From a virus, in the IMG/VR virus record IMGVR_UViG_3300045928_000156, positions 1 to 26,236 of that record: a stretch of DNA of 26,236 bases. One strand, given 5' to 3'. Numbering within the stretch: position 1 is the stretch's first letter; each line of letters opens with the position of its first letter. The notes beneath the pieces are model-generated. The model was given only the letters and a program-made list of their open reading frames with translations, was not told the DNA's origin and did no database searches. A program made the translations under genes and the position numbers. Of this stretch, positions 1 to 8,297 are shown one piece after another.

Positions 1-16
1 TCAGCGTCACCGCCAT
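1..16 (-). CDS. Start of a further leftward gene, cut by the window edge
   Basis: An ATG sits two bases after the TAA of the 231-residue gene, with a good ribosome binding site (GGAGGG, eight bases upstream) inside the end of that gene. Only five codons (M-A-V-T-L) are present, so no function can be given. The spacing matches the tightly packed late block, which suggests the block continues beyond the left edge. Confidence 0.5.
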
Positions 17-18
17 GG

Positions 19-714
19 TTACCGCCCTCCCCGGGCCATCAGGCGCTCCAGCGCGCCGGGCTCCTGCGCGATCTCACTGAGCCGGGGCACGAAGGGTGTG
101 AACGCCGCGGCCATCTCCGAGCCGCTCGGCTGCGGCAGCACGTCCGGCTTCGGCACCGTCATCGCACTGACCGAGGACGGCACACTCGGCTCGCCGAGCG
201 CCAGCAGCTTGCTCGCGCCCTTCTCCGCCCCGCCCAGCACCTTGCCGAGGACATCGCCGAGCCCACCCCCGGTGATAGCGTTCTTCGCGCCGCTGAGGAT
301 TCCCCCGAGCCCGCCCGGCTTGGGCATCTGATTCTCGGAGCGCTGGTCGATCGGCACCGTGGTGCCCGGGATGTCCGGATCGAGGTTCGCGCTGCCGAAA
401 ATCGGATCGTTCGACAGCGAGCTGGCATCGGCGGCGAGATTCGGATCGTAGATGCCACCTCCCACGCCCTTCACGATGCCACTGTCGTCCGTCATGTCGC
501 CGTAGTCCCCGACGGACTCCCCGGCGCCGGTGTAGTCGATCGTGGAGTAGCCTGGCTCCGTGTACAGCGAGCCGTAGTCCGGCACCGCGTACTCAGCCCC
601 GGTGTAGTCCGGGAGTGCAGGGACATCGGACCACCCCGAAATACCGCCGAAATCATCCGGCAGCCCGCTGAGATCAATGTCGCCCCACCAGTCGCCCCAC
701 GGGGAATACGCCAT
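19..714 (-). CDS. Hypothetical virion-block protein, acidic Tyr/Asp/Gly-rich N-terminus (231 aa)
   Basis: I do not recognise a family. The first 80 residues are acidic and rich in Tyr, Trp, Gly and Pro, with imperfect repeats of a D-Y-(T/G)-G type (PDYTGAEY, PDYGSLYT, IDYTGAGE, GDYGDM). Residues about 130-180 are Gly/Ala/Leu-rich and may be membrane-interacting or flexible. There is no signal peptide. The start is supported by a purine-rich site (AGGAGAGGA) just ahead of the ATG, and the gene follows the 574-residue gene after nine bases. Position near the distal end of the leftward structural block suggests a minor virion or ejected protein, which is inference only. Such low-complexity termini are common in phage internal or tail-tip proteins. 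Confidence 0.7.
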   Translation of the reverse strand: MAYSPWGDWWGDIDLSGLPDDFGGISGWSDVPALPDYTGAEYAVPDYGSLYTEPGYSTIDYTGAGESVGDYGDMTDDSGIVKGVGGGIYDPNLAADASSLSNDPIFGSANLDPDIPGTTVPIDQRSENQMPKPGGLGGILSGAKNAITGGGLGDVLGKVLGGAEKGASKLLALGEPSVPSSVSAMTVPKPDVLPQPSGSEMAAAFTPFVPRLSEIAQEPGALERLMARGGR

Positions 715-723
715 CGTCCTCTC

Positions 724-2448
724 CTACCCGAGCGCGCGTTCCAGGCCGCGCTTGCCCGCGATCGCCTGCCGCAACACGTCGGACGAGACCGGCCCGTACT
801 GCTGCGCCTCGTCAATGCGCCGCTGCCGTTCGTCGCGCGCCCACCGTTCCATCGTCGCGGCGTCGGCGTTGTAGTACTGCGACTTCGGATCGTCGTAGCC
901 GAGATATTGCCGATACGCCTGGCGCGCGCGCTCCTGCACCGCCGGGTCCTTGTTGATCAGGTTCTCCAGCGCCGACTGCGCGCGCGAGCCAAACTGCTGC
1001 CCCATCTTCCGCGCAGCATCGAGCCCGGGATTCGGGGCCTCGTCCCCTGACTGGTAGCGCTCCAGATACTCGGGCGAGGCGATGTACGCCTGCGCCTCGG
1101 CTGCCGCCTTCGATCTGGCGTCCTGGAGCCCCGCGAGAATGCCCTTCGCCTGCGTGTTCCCCGACAGCGCGTCGGCGTGCAAGCGCAAGGTCGCGTCGAG
1201 CCACTCGGTCAGGCGCTGGGACTCGTCCTTCAGCTTGCCGGGATGCACGCCCGCCTGGAGATCGCCGCGGATCTTGCCGCCCTCTTTCAGGATGCGCGCG
1301 GCGTCCGCGAAGGAGAGCTGCGGGATGCCCGGATGGTTGCCGTTCAGCTCTCCGAGGTGGTTGCCGGCCTTGTCGTACATGTTCACCGCCGCCATCGCCT
1401 CGGCGCCGGGCTTCCAGAGATGCTTGACGGCATCCATCCACTCGGCCGGGTTCGCGGCGTAGCGGAGATTCGAGAACTCCTGCCGGTTGCCCTGGATCGT
1501 GCGGCCAACCTCCATCGCCTCGCGCACGGCATGAGGGACGTCGGGCGCGAGCGCCTTCGCGAAGTTCCGCATGATCGCCTGCGTGATCAATCCCGTCACG
1601 GGTCCCACCACGCCGCCGAGCGCGGCGCTGCTCGTTGACGCCAGCGCCGTGAGGCCGGTAGTGGCGGCGTTCATGCCGAAATTCAACCCCGCGGCAGCCG
1701 GCGTCATCTTCCCTTCCAGGACGTTGTAGATGTCCGCGCCCGTGCCCAACGCCAACTGCGCGTAGGGCGCGGCGGCCCCGACCGCCGACAACGCGGGCGT
1801 CGCATATCCGAGCGCCTTCGCCGCCTCGATGCCGCCCTTCACGGCCGTGGTCACCCCGCTGGCCACCCCGAGCCCGCCCAGCACCGGATCACCGCCTTTC
1901 GCGATGTTGTAGGCGTTCTGCCCGGCGTTGACGAGCCCTCCCAGCCCGCCGACCGCCGCCGATCCGGCGTTCGCGAGGCCGCCGAGGTTCGTATCCTTGC
2001 CGAGCAGGGTCCCGAGGCCGCCGAGCGCGCTCGCGCCGAGCTTCGTCGCGCCTCCGGCCACCCCCAGCCCGCCCAGCACGGCCAGATCGTCCTTGCTCAG
2101 GCTCTTCGGCTGCGGCAGCGGAGGCGTGACCTCCGAGCCCAGCTTGCCGAGCGTGGTCGTGGGCGTCGTCGGCGTCGTCGGCGTCGTCACCGCTGACGTG
2201 GCCGACGGCGTGGCCGAGGGCGCGGCGGACGGCGGCGTCGGCGTCGTGGTCTTCGCCGCGTCGAGGGCCGGCGTCGCCGAGACCGCGGGCGTCGTGGTCG
2301 CGGGCGGCGTCCACGGCTGCGTCGGCGTCCAGGGCGACGGCGACCACGAGGGCGTCGGGGTCGGCGTGAAGTCGTAGCGCCCCGAGCTGCGGAAGCGCCG
2401 CTGCTCCGCGGGCACGTCGCCGAACACGCGCGCTAGACCTTGAGCCAT
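724..2448 (-). CDS. Putative internal virion / DNA-ejection-like protein (574 aa)
   Basis: No family is recognised with confidence. Residues about 25-105 are a Thr/Pro/Ser/Ala-rich linker ending in TTPTTPTTPTTT, encoded partly by perfect 9-bp DNA repeats. Residues about 120-290 are a long Gly/Ala/Leu/Val segment (GGLG, LGGLAN and similar) with several moderately hydrophobic stretches, as in membrane-penetrating ejection proteins. The C-terminal 280 residues are charged, helical and Gln/Ala/Arg-rich (for example QAYRQYLGYDDPKSQYYN). The start ATG lies inside the last codons of the upstream 118-residue gene, in a different frame with a 16-base overlap, which implies translational coupling. A role as an ejected internal protein is inferred from the domain pattern and from its place downstream of the tail genes. 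Confidence 0.72.
   Translation of the reverse strand: MAQGLARVFGDVPAEQRRFRSSGRYDFTPTPTPSWSPSPWTPTQPWTPPATTTPAVSATPALDAAKTTTPTPPSAAPSATPSATSAVTTPTTPTTPTTTLGKLGSEVTPPLPQPKSLSKDDLAVLGGLGVAGGATKLGASALGGLGTLLGKDTNLGGLANAGSAAVGGLGGLVNAGQNAYNIAKGGDPVLGGLGVASGVTTAVKGGIEAAKALGYATPALSAVGAAAPYAQLALGTGADIYNVLEGKMTPAAAGLNFGMNAATTGLTALASTSSAALGGVVGPVTGLITQAIMRNFAKALAPDVPHAVREAMEVGRTIQGNRQEFSNLRYAANPAEWMDAVKHLWKPGAEAMAAVNMYDKAGNHLGELNGNHPGIPQLSFADAARILKEGGKIRGDLQAGVHPGKLKDESQRLTEWLDATLRLHADALSGNTQAKGILAGLQDARSKAAAEAQAYIASPEYLERYQSGDEAPNPGLDAARKMGQQFGSRAQSALENLINKDPAVQERARQAYRQYLGYDDPKSQYYNADAATMERWARDERQRRIDEAQQYGPVSSDVLRQAIAGKRGLERALG
2162..2188. repeat. Three tandem perfect 9-bp repeats (GGCGTCGTC)
   Basis: Three uninterrupted copies of GGCGTCGTC lie in frame within the 574-residue gene and encode the T-T-P tract on the minus strand. 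Flanking partial copies extend the array. It is a likely slippage site that changes linker length by three residues per unit. Confidence 0.85.
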
Positions 2449-2789
2449 GCCTCGAACGCCGCACAGAGGCGCCGCACCAGCGGATCGGTGTGCATCGCCT
2501 CCCGCACGGCCACCAGCGCGTCGAGCACGTCTCCCAGCGCGGTCTCGCGCCGCTGCTCGACGGTGGGCGGCGGCGGCGGCAGCGGCTGGCCGTCGCTCTG
2601 GATCACGTCGATCACCGTCGCGAGGTCTTCGTCCTCCACCTCGCGCGTCTCGAAGGACAGCCGCTCCGGCTCGACATGCAGCGCGTCGGCGAGATCCTGC
2701 CGGTGCGCCTCTTCCGGCACCCCGGCGCCGGTCACGTACCAGCGCAGGAGCGTGCTATCGAGAAAGGCCCGTCGTACGGTCGTCGTCAT
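2433..2789 (-). CDS. Hypothetical small phage protein (118 aa)
   Basis: I do not recognise this protein. It is acidic and predicted mostly helical, with a proline stretch in the middle (QPLPPPPPTVEQRRE, about residues 68-82) separating two helical parts. There are no Cys pairs, signal peptide or membrane helix. Its stop overlaps the start of the 574-residue gene. Its own ATG overlaps, as ATGA, the stop of a 27-residue membrane-peptide frame. It may be a chaperone or small virion component for its neighbours, but that is only positional inference. Confidence 0.75.
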   Translation of the reverse strand: MTTTVRRAFLDSTLLRWYVTGAGVPEEAHRQDLADALHVEPERLSFETREVEDEDLATVIDVIQSDGQPLPPPPPTVEQRRETALGDVLDALVAVREAMHTDPLVRRLCAAFEAWLKV

Positions 2790-2869
2790 TCGTCGTCCCT
2801 AACAGCCACGCCGCCCACGAGCAACCCGACCACGATCGTCACGAAGTACACCGCTTGCCCATCGCCCAA
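2786..2869 (-). CDS. Candidate 27-residue single-span membrane peptide (TTG start)
   Basis: This frame starts with TTG seven bases after a strong GGGGGGAGG site. It encodes a peptide whose middle, VYFVTIVVGLLVGGVAV, is one transmembrane helix followed by a charged RDDE tail. Its TGA overlaps the ATG of the 118-residue gene in an ATGA junction, the coupling used elsewhere in this block. Third codon positions are mostly G or C, as in real genes here. It lies inside the last 23 codons of the 928-residue frame, whose tail in this stretch is Arg/Gly-rich and has poorer codon use. A tiny holin-like or spanin-like peptide is possible, but nothing specific supports it. The alternative is chance overlap. 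Confidence 0.45.
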   Translation of the reverse strand: MGDGQAVYFVTIVVGLLVGGVAVRDDE

Positions 2870-5585
2870 AGATACGCCTCCCCCCGCGTTGGCCTGGCGG
2901 ACTGCACGTCACCAGCCCCACCGGCGTCCGGACCGACTCGCCGACGTCGCTCTCGCCGATCGCACTCACCTCGATCCGCCAGGTGCCGACCGCGAGTTGT
3001 ACCGTCCAGGTCGGCGCCGTGGTGATCGCCCTCCGCTCGTCGTTCACGTACCAGGCCCAGCCCGTGTGGACCTCGCCCGCGTGCCGCGCGTCGGGCACCA
3101 GGGTCACGGTGATCTCGCCGGTGACCTCGGCGACCTCGGGCGGCTCGACGACGCTGCCGATCGGCGGGCCGTACTTGTAGGCGTTCGTCCGCGAGTCGAG
3201 GAACAGGATCAGATCGTCGATGTCCTCGTCGGATAGCTCCGGGCGCGGCACCCCGGTGCCCCAGCCCGCACGGATCTCCTCGGCGAGCGCCGCGCGGTCG
3301 ATCTCCAGCCCGCGCTCGTCGAGCGCGTGCCGCATCCAGAGATCCATCGCCGCCGGCCCGATGTAGTTCTGGAAGTCCGGCCCGTAGAGCTTCAGGAACG
3401 ACGGGCGATGGTACACGGGCTCGCCGGGACTGGTGCCGTTGCCGTAGATCCACTGCCCGCGCTCGATCGCCTCGAACTCGGTATCGGTCCAGCGGCGATC
3501 GGTCTCGTTGCGCGAGCGCACGTAGACCATCCACGGGACATTGGCCGCGTGGAAGATGAAGCCCTGCGGCCCCACGTCCTGATGGTTGATCGAGACCGCG
3601 AGCGGGTACGCCGGGTCCGGCAGACGGTTCGCCGGCCCGTCGAGCATCCGCTTGGTGCCGATATTGGGACGCGTCCGGATGATCGGCCCGCTGTTCACCC
3701 ACGTGTCACCGCTTGGTCTCCACCAGCGCCCGGTGTTCGACTGCCAGGCCCCGGTCGCGATCGAGTCGATCGGCCCGACCTTGGCGCGACGATCCGCCAC
3801 GAACGAGCAGCCGCTGAACACCCTCGTGCCGACCTCCTCGTCGGGGTCGGGGGAGAAGTCGAGGTCGAACGCCTTGGCGACCTGCTCGCCGACGAGGTCG
3901 AAGCTGTAGGCGTCCCACACGTGGAAGCCCGAGGCCATCAGGCGGCCGTCCGAGAGCTCGGTGAGGGCCTGGGGGCGCAGGACGCTCGCGTTGCTGAACG
4001 GCCCCGGGCGGACCATCGCGCGCAGGACCTCGGGCGGCAGCTTGCTCACCTTGCCGCGCTGGCCGAGCGCCTCGCGGTCCGTGTCGGCGCCGCCGATGCG
4101 GAGCTCCTTGTCGGTCGGCTCGAAGGGCTCGCCGGCCTCGGTGCGCGACTGGAACACCGTCCGGACGATGCCCGTCCCCGCCAGGCGGTTCGGAATGATC
4201 TCCACCAGACGCCCGCTCACCGTCACCGTCGCGTAGAACTTCCCGTTGCTGTGCCGGAGGATGTCCCACGGCTCGCGGAAGCGGGCCTCGGCGCCGTCGC
4301 CGTCCTCGTTGCCCTCGGCGCCCCACGGATCACCGCACCACGTCCGGACCGGCGTGTCCGCCACCGTCTCATCGTCGTAGTCGAGGAAATCGCTCTGCCG
4401 CCACGGGCCGACGATGAGGATGCGGTGATGCAGGGTGTCGGTGATGAGCCCGATCTCCTGATCCTCCGCAGCCTCGGCCAGCAGCACGGACGCCGGACCG
4501 ACCCAGGTGCCCCACGGCTCGCCGAGCCCAGGCTTGCAGTCGATCCACCGCCCGCAGAGCTCCAGGCGCGACATCGCCTTGTCGTGCTCCTGCTGCTCGG
4601 ACGGCGACATCACTTCCACGCGCGTGTTATGCCACTCGTCCCAGTACAGGTGCGGACTGTTGCTCTTGGTCCTCCAGCCGACCAGCGTCCGCGAGAGCCC
4701 CTGCTCGACGTCGGTGTACCCGAAGCGTCCGCGCGTCTCCAGGAACCAGAACCAGCCGTTGTGCCACGCCCCGGGGCTGCTCGGCCACTGGTGGTGGATG
4801 ACGCAGTGCTGCCGGCAGCCGTCCGTCATCAACGTCTTTTGCGTTTCGAGATCCGCGTCGTAGTAGTGCTGCCGCACCCAGATCCCCAGGCGATCGTGGC
4901 TGTCGGCCGCGGCGTAGAGCGGCATGCCGTGATGCCACGACCACGCCATCCGATCGACCTCCAGGGTGTCCGGCTGCGTGGTGTCGATCGGCACGGTCAC
5001 GCGCGGGAGCAGCGGGCGATGCACGTGGGCCAGCAATCCGCCCGGCCACCACACGGGCACCGGACGGTCGGTCGTCTCGATCAAGGGCGACCCGTTGATT
5101 TCGTACTTGGTGACCACGCTCCACAGCCACTGCGGACGGTTCACGTCGCCCTGGCCGTCGAGGGCCACCGGCTCGCCGAGCACGCAGATCGGCGGGCCGT
5201 CGACGCCGGCGGGCCAGCGCGCCTCGCCCCACAGCACGGTGGAGTAGCCGGGCACGGTGAACCGCGACCAGTCGATGGTGGCCGCCCACGGCGCCGGCCC
5301 TGGCAGCCAGTCCGACGCCGGCTCCAGGCGGTCCTCGACGCCGACCAGGAACCGGAATTCCGGATAGCCGTGCGGCGGCACGTTGGCCGTCGCCGGCGGC
5401 GGCTTGTCCGGCCGGTAGGGATAGATCACGATCGGCGTCTCTTCCACGCTGCCGAGCCACGCCGATTCGACGCGCGGTGCCGCGGGGGCCTCGAACCGGG
5501 TGATCTCGCGGTGATAACGGTTCCAGAGTTGCGTGCCCCGCACGCCCGCGGCCGCGTAGAAACCGATGTAGTACCCGAAGCTCAT
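2799..5585 (-). CDS. Large beta-propeller (NHL-like) / Ig-like virion protein (928 aa)
   Basis: The ATG (MSFGYYIGF) overlaps the previous stop as TGATG after a GGGGGTG site. An open frame continues 165 bases upstream, but those codons lie inside the fibre-like gene and have non-coding character. Residues about 375-465 read like NHL blades: LITDTLHHRILIVGP, then DGDGAEARFREPW and YATVTVSGRLVEII. The protein is Trp-rich overall, and residues about 740-830 form a helical segment ending LSDEDIDDLILFLDS. Residues about 840-915 look like an Ig-like beta domain. The last 35 residues are Arg/Gly-rich and may be run-on, because another small gene lies there. No transmembrane segment or CXXCH is seen. 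A tail spike, fibre or host-recognition protein is inferred from size, fold hints and position after the fibre gene. Confidence 0.7.
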   Translation of the reverse strand: MSFGYYIGFYAAAGVRGTQLWNRYHREITRFEAPAAPRVESAWLGSVEETPIVIYPYRPDKPPPATANVPPHGYPEFRFLVGVEDRLEPASDWLPGPAPWAATIDWSRFTVPGYSTVLWGEARWPAGVDGPPICVLGEPVALDGQGDVNRPQWLWSVVTKYEINGSPLIETTDRPVPVWWPGGLLAHVHRPLLPRVTVPIDTTQPDTLEVDRMAWSWHHGMPLYAAADSHDRLGIWVRQHYYDADLETQKTLMTDGCRQHCVIHHQWPSSPGAWHNGWFWFLETRGRFGYTDVEQGLSRTLVGWRTKSNSPHLYWDEWHNTRVEVMSPSEQQEHDKAMSRLELCGRWIDCKPGLGEPWGTWVGPASVLLAEAAEDQEIGLITDTLHHRILIVGPWRQSDFLDYDDETVADTPVRTWCGDPWGAEGNEDGDGAEARFREPWDILRHSNGKFYATVTVSGRLVEIIPNRLAGTGIVRTVFQSRTEAGEPFEPTDKELRIGGADTDREALGQRGKVSKLPPEVLRAMVRPGPFSNASVLRPQALTELSDGRLMASGFHVWDAYSFDLVGEQVAKAFDLDFSPDPDEEVGTRVFSGCSFVADRRAKVGPIDSIATGAWQSNTGRWWRPSGDTWVNSGPIIRTRPNIGTKRMLDGPANRLPDPAYPLAVSINHQDVGPQGFIFHAANVPWMVYVRSRNETDRRWTDTEFEAIERGQWIYGNGTSPGEPVYHRPSFLKLYGPDFQNYIGPAAMDLWMRHALDERGLEIDRAALAEEIRAGWGTGVPRPELSDEDIDDLILFLDSRTNAYKYGPPIGSVVEPPEVAEVTGEITVTLVPDARHAGEVHTGWAWYVNDERRAITTAPTWTVQLAVGTWRIEVSAIGESDVGESVRTPVGLVTCSPPGQRGGRRIFGRWASGVLRDDRGRVARGRRGC

Positions 5586-6277
5586 CACACCCCCAGGAGT
5601 TCGAAGACGCGCACGTTGGCCGCCCCCACCGTGATGACGCCGCCCGTGTTCCGCCCGCGGATATCGAGCGACGTGATGGTCGTGGCGACCGAGAACGGCG
5701 CGCCGCGGATCAGCCCCGTGCCGGCGCCCGCCGCGGACGCGATCAGCCACACCACCGATTGCGCGTAATTCGTCTGGCGCGGACCGATGAACAGCACCGA
5801 CTGCCCGGAGTCGTTGGACGTCGAGGACGCGAGCACCGTGGCCTCCGCGACCATCGTGGTGCCGTTGGCGCGCACGTCCATCAGCATCGAGTCGGCCGCC
5901 GCGTTGTTCTTCCGGAACGCGAACAGGATCAGCAGCGCCGACGTCGCGGGGACGTTCAGCGAGCTGATCGTCTTCAGCGTGCTGATCGCCGAGGACGTGC
6001 TCGTGGCCTCCGCGTCACTGACCGCGAGCAGGGTGCTCGACAGCGACACCCACGACGGCACGCTGCCGCCTCGCAGCACCTGCGTGGCCAGGCCGGCGCC
6101 GAGCCGCGCGATCACGTTGGCGCCGGCGCCGTACAGCAGCTCGCCCGTGGCGATCGCGGACAGCCCGGTGCCGCCGGTCGTCACCGGGCGCACCTCCGTG
6201 TTGAGCGCCGAAAAATTGCCGTTGAACATTGCCGCGGTCGGCACCGTGCCGTCGACCAGTTGCGTCAGCGTCGCCAT
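5585..6277 (-). CDS. Tail fibre / appendage-like protein (230 aa)
   Basis: The start chosen is MATLTQLVDG, whose ATG overlaps the previous stop (TGATG) and follows a GAGGAG site. The longer upstream frame is rejected because it lies within the neighbouring gene. The N-terminal 60 residues contain the pattern VTTGGTGLSAIATGELLYGAG, shortened here to TTGGTGLSAIATGELLYGAG, typical of phage tail-fibre and tail-collar proteins with a GGTG...G.LL.G motif. The rest is Ser/Thr/Ala-rich beta structure ending in a hydrophobic strand (VRVFELLGV). It sits between the nozzle-like gene and the 928-residue protein, consistent with a tail appendage. It could also be a neck-passage decoration protein. Confidence 0.68.
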   Translation of the reverse strand: MATLTQLVDGTVPTAAMFNGNFSALNTEVRPVTTGGTGLSAIATGELLYGAGANVIARLGAGLATQVLRGGSVPSWVSLSSTLLAVSDAEATSTSSAISTLKTISSLNVPATSALLILFAFRKNNAAADSMLMDVRANGTTMVAEATVLASSTSNDSGQSVLFIGPRQTNYAQSVVWLIASAAGAGTGLIRGAPFSVATTITSLDIRGRNTGGVITVGAANVRVFELLGV

Positions 6278-7842
6278 CAGTCTCCTCGCCGGATGATCCG
6301 CCGATCGCGGTAATGCGCCTCGTACCCAAGGAACGTCCACGGCTCGCTCGCGCCCAGCCCTTCGAGCGTCAACCCGATCACGTCGCCCAGCCCGCGCGTG
6401 TCAATCCGCAGGATCACGCGCGACTTCGCCCCCAGCGGATCTTCGCCGAGCACCCACGTCAGCCCGAGCAGGTGCGTCGTCGGGTCCACCAGCGAGGCCA
6501 TGTACGTCTGCCCGCCGCTGGTGCCGAAGTCGAACTCCGTGGTCACCCGCAGCGTGGTGTTCGCCTCGGAGTCGAAGTAGAGATAGAGCCGGCGCAGCAC
6601 CTTCTCGACGCCCGGCTCGCCCAGCGCGGTGATGTGCTTGAAGGTCGCCGTAATCGGGTTCGTGGAGTCGCGATGCGGAATCCGCACGAACCCGTCGTAG
6701 CCGCCGATGTAGGGCTCCTGCACCCCGGTCGTCGCGTTCCGGACGAGCCACATGGAGGCGATGCCCCACTTCGTCGCGCCCGTCCGCGTCGGCCACACAG
6801 ACCAACTCTTCGTCAACAGATGGAACACCAGCAGCAGGTCGTTCTGGCCGTCACCGTCGCTGTCGACGCCGAAGAACAGAATCCGGAAGTGCCGATCGAA
6901 GCACGCGACCGCGGTGTCGAAGGACGAGAAGGTGAGGGCCTCGTCCGTGCCGGGCAGGAAGTAGTGCTCGATCGGATCGCTGAGCAGCCGCGGCACGAGA
7001 TCGCCGAACTCCGTCACCCCGGCGAGCGTGTAGATGCCCTCGGGCGCGACCCAGAACGCCTCGGTGCCCGCCGAGCACACGCCGGACAGCGAGAGGCAGC
7101 CGATCGAGGACGATTGCGGGACGCGCGTCCACGTCGAGAACCCGCTGCCCTGGAGGCGATGCAGGCTGTACTCGCGGAAGAGGATCACCTCGCCGCTGGT
7201 GAGCGCCACCATGTCGGTCAGCGGCCCCGTGCTGTCCTTGGTGTCGACCAAGATGACCGCGGCGTCGTTCGCCGTCGTGTAGTCCTCGGGGTTGTCGATC
7301 GCGGAGATCGTCAGCCGCGACGGATTCGTGCGGTCGAACAGCAGGACGTGATTGCGGTGCACGAGCACCTTGCTGGCGGCGGTGGGCGGCGAGCCGCCCA
7401 GCAACGTCGTGCCGCCCGGCGTCCCATCCGTCTTCCGCGGGGCGTCGACCCCGTTGCAGCAGATGAGCAGGTCGTTGTACTGGTCAAACGACCACCGAAT
7501 CCCCGACCCCGTGGACAGCCCGGTCGCGAGGTTCGTCGTGGTGCCGTCCGCGTTGAGCCGCACGATCCGCCCATCGGTCGTGCCGCAGATCACACGGTTC
7601 ACGCCCGTGCTCTGCCGCAGCTCGCGGCCGCCGGTGATCGCCACACCGCCGCCGAGCGTCGTGGTGTTCGCCGTCACGCTGTCGCGTCGCTTCGTCACCC
7701 CGCCCGAGGGCGTGAAGACCAGGTTGTCGGCCTGCGTCAGGAACGTGTTCGTCTTCGCATAGGCCAGGATCGTCGGGCTGGTGTGATTGTCCAGGCCCCC
7801 GCTGAAGTCGAACGCCCGGTAGCGCTTGAGCGCCTGCGCCAT
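6277..7842 (-). CDS. Tail nozzle / tubular-B-like protein (P22 gp10 / T7 gp12 type) (521 aa)
   Basis: The protein starts at MAQALKRYRAFDFSGGLD, whose ATG overlaps the preceding TGA. The N-terminal pattern FSGGLD (residues 13-18), then NLVFTPSGGVTKRRDS (40-55), is the arrangement seen in podovirus nozzle proteins, where 'G...sP' is followed by 'N......GG..kR.g'. The remainder is beta-propeller-like, with repeated hydrophobic strands, LLFDRTNPSRL and an aspartate-rich DSDGDGQND loop (327-335) that could bind calcium. Length is near P22 gp10 (472 aa). Neighbours are an adaptor-like gene upstream and fibre-like genes downstream, as expected for a short-tail module. A generic tail or stabilisation protein is the main alternative. 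Confidence 0.68.
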   Translation of the reverse strand: MAQALKRYRAFDFSGGLDNHTSPTILAYAKTNTFLTQADNLVFTPSGGVTKRRDSVTANTTTLGGGVAITGGRELRQSTGVNRVICGTTDGRIVRLNADGTTTNLATGLSTGSGIRWSFDQYNDLLICCNGVDAPRKTDGTPGGTTLLGGSPPTAASKVLVHRNHVLLFDRTNPSRLTISAIDNPEDYTTANDAAVILVDTKDSTGPLTDMVALTSGEVILFREYSLHRLQGSGFSTWTRVPQSSSIGCLSLSGVCSAGTEAFWVAPEGIYTLAGVTEFGDLVPRLLSDPIEHYFLPGTDEALTFSSFDTAVACFDRHFRILFFGVDSDGDGQNDLLLVFHLLTKSWSVWPTRTGATKWGIASMWLVRNATTGVQEPYIGGYDGFVRIPHRDSTNPITATFKHITALGEPGVEKVLRRLYLYFDSEANTTLRVTTEFDFGTSGGQTYMASLVDPTTHLLGLTWVLGEDPLGAKSRVILRIDTRGLGDVIGLTLEGLGASEPWTFLGYEAHYRDRRIIRRGD

Positions 7843-8297
7843 CAGACCGCCACCACGCGCAGGAAGAAGAGCGTCACGCGCACGCGGCCGGCCGCACTCG
7901 CGGGCACCGCGTTGGGCGTGAGCCGCAGGCTCGTGGCCGCCGCGTACAGACTCGGCGTCGTGGTCCCCATGCTGACCGAGCTGGTGACGCCGATCGCCGT
8001 CGAGATCCCGGTGCCGTACCGCGTGGTGGCGCCGGAGACGCCCACATCGAACGTGGCGGCGGTCGGAATCGCCACCGACACGCGCACGGCGGTCCCGAGC
8101 CCCATCGAGGCCGCCGGGAACTTGATCCCCGTGTCGGTGAAGGCGGCGGCGGCGATCGTCGTCACCTCGGTCAGCGACTCGATCCGGACGTCGATCCCGG
8201 TCTCGGCGACCCAGCGCATGGAGCCGGCGATCGACCAGAGCCGCGAGGCGGCGGAGAGGAGGGTGCTGTTGAGCATCTCGGCGCTCAGGCCCGGCAT
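7842..8297 (-). CDS. Hypothetical tail/neck structural protein (151 aa)
   Basis: The ATG (MPGLSAEMLN) overlaps the stop of the adaptor-like gene as TAATG, and its own TGA overlaps the ATG of the nozzle-like gene. The sequence is rich in Thr, Ser, Ala, Val and Gly and predicted mainly beta, with no charged clusters and a hydrophobic end (VRVTLFFLRVVAV). No family is recognised. Being wedged between adaptor-like and nozzle-like genes suggests a component of the head-tail joint or a tail decoration, by context only. Confidence 0.7.
   Translation of the reverse strand: MPGLSAEMLNSTLLSAASRLWSIAGSMRWVAETGIDVRIESLTEVTTIAAAAFTDTGIKFPAASMGLGTAVRVSVAIPTAATFDVGVSGATTRYGTGISTAIGVTSSVSMGTTTPSLYAAATSLRLTPNAVPASAAGRVRVTLFFLRVVAV

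Noticed and set aside
2799-3400. Cytochrome c domain in the 928-residue protein
   Set aside because: Only a C-terminal helix-like resemblance; no CXXCH haem motif anywhere in the protein.
3327-5768. Long plus-strand open frame (813 codons)
   Set aside because: It is the antisense shadow of the 928-residue gene; composition is His/Arg/Pro-rich without domains, and no ribosome site supports it.
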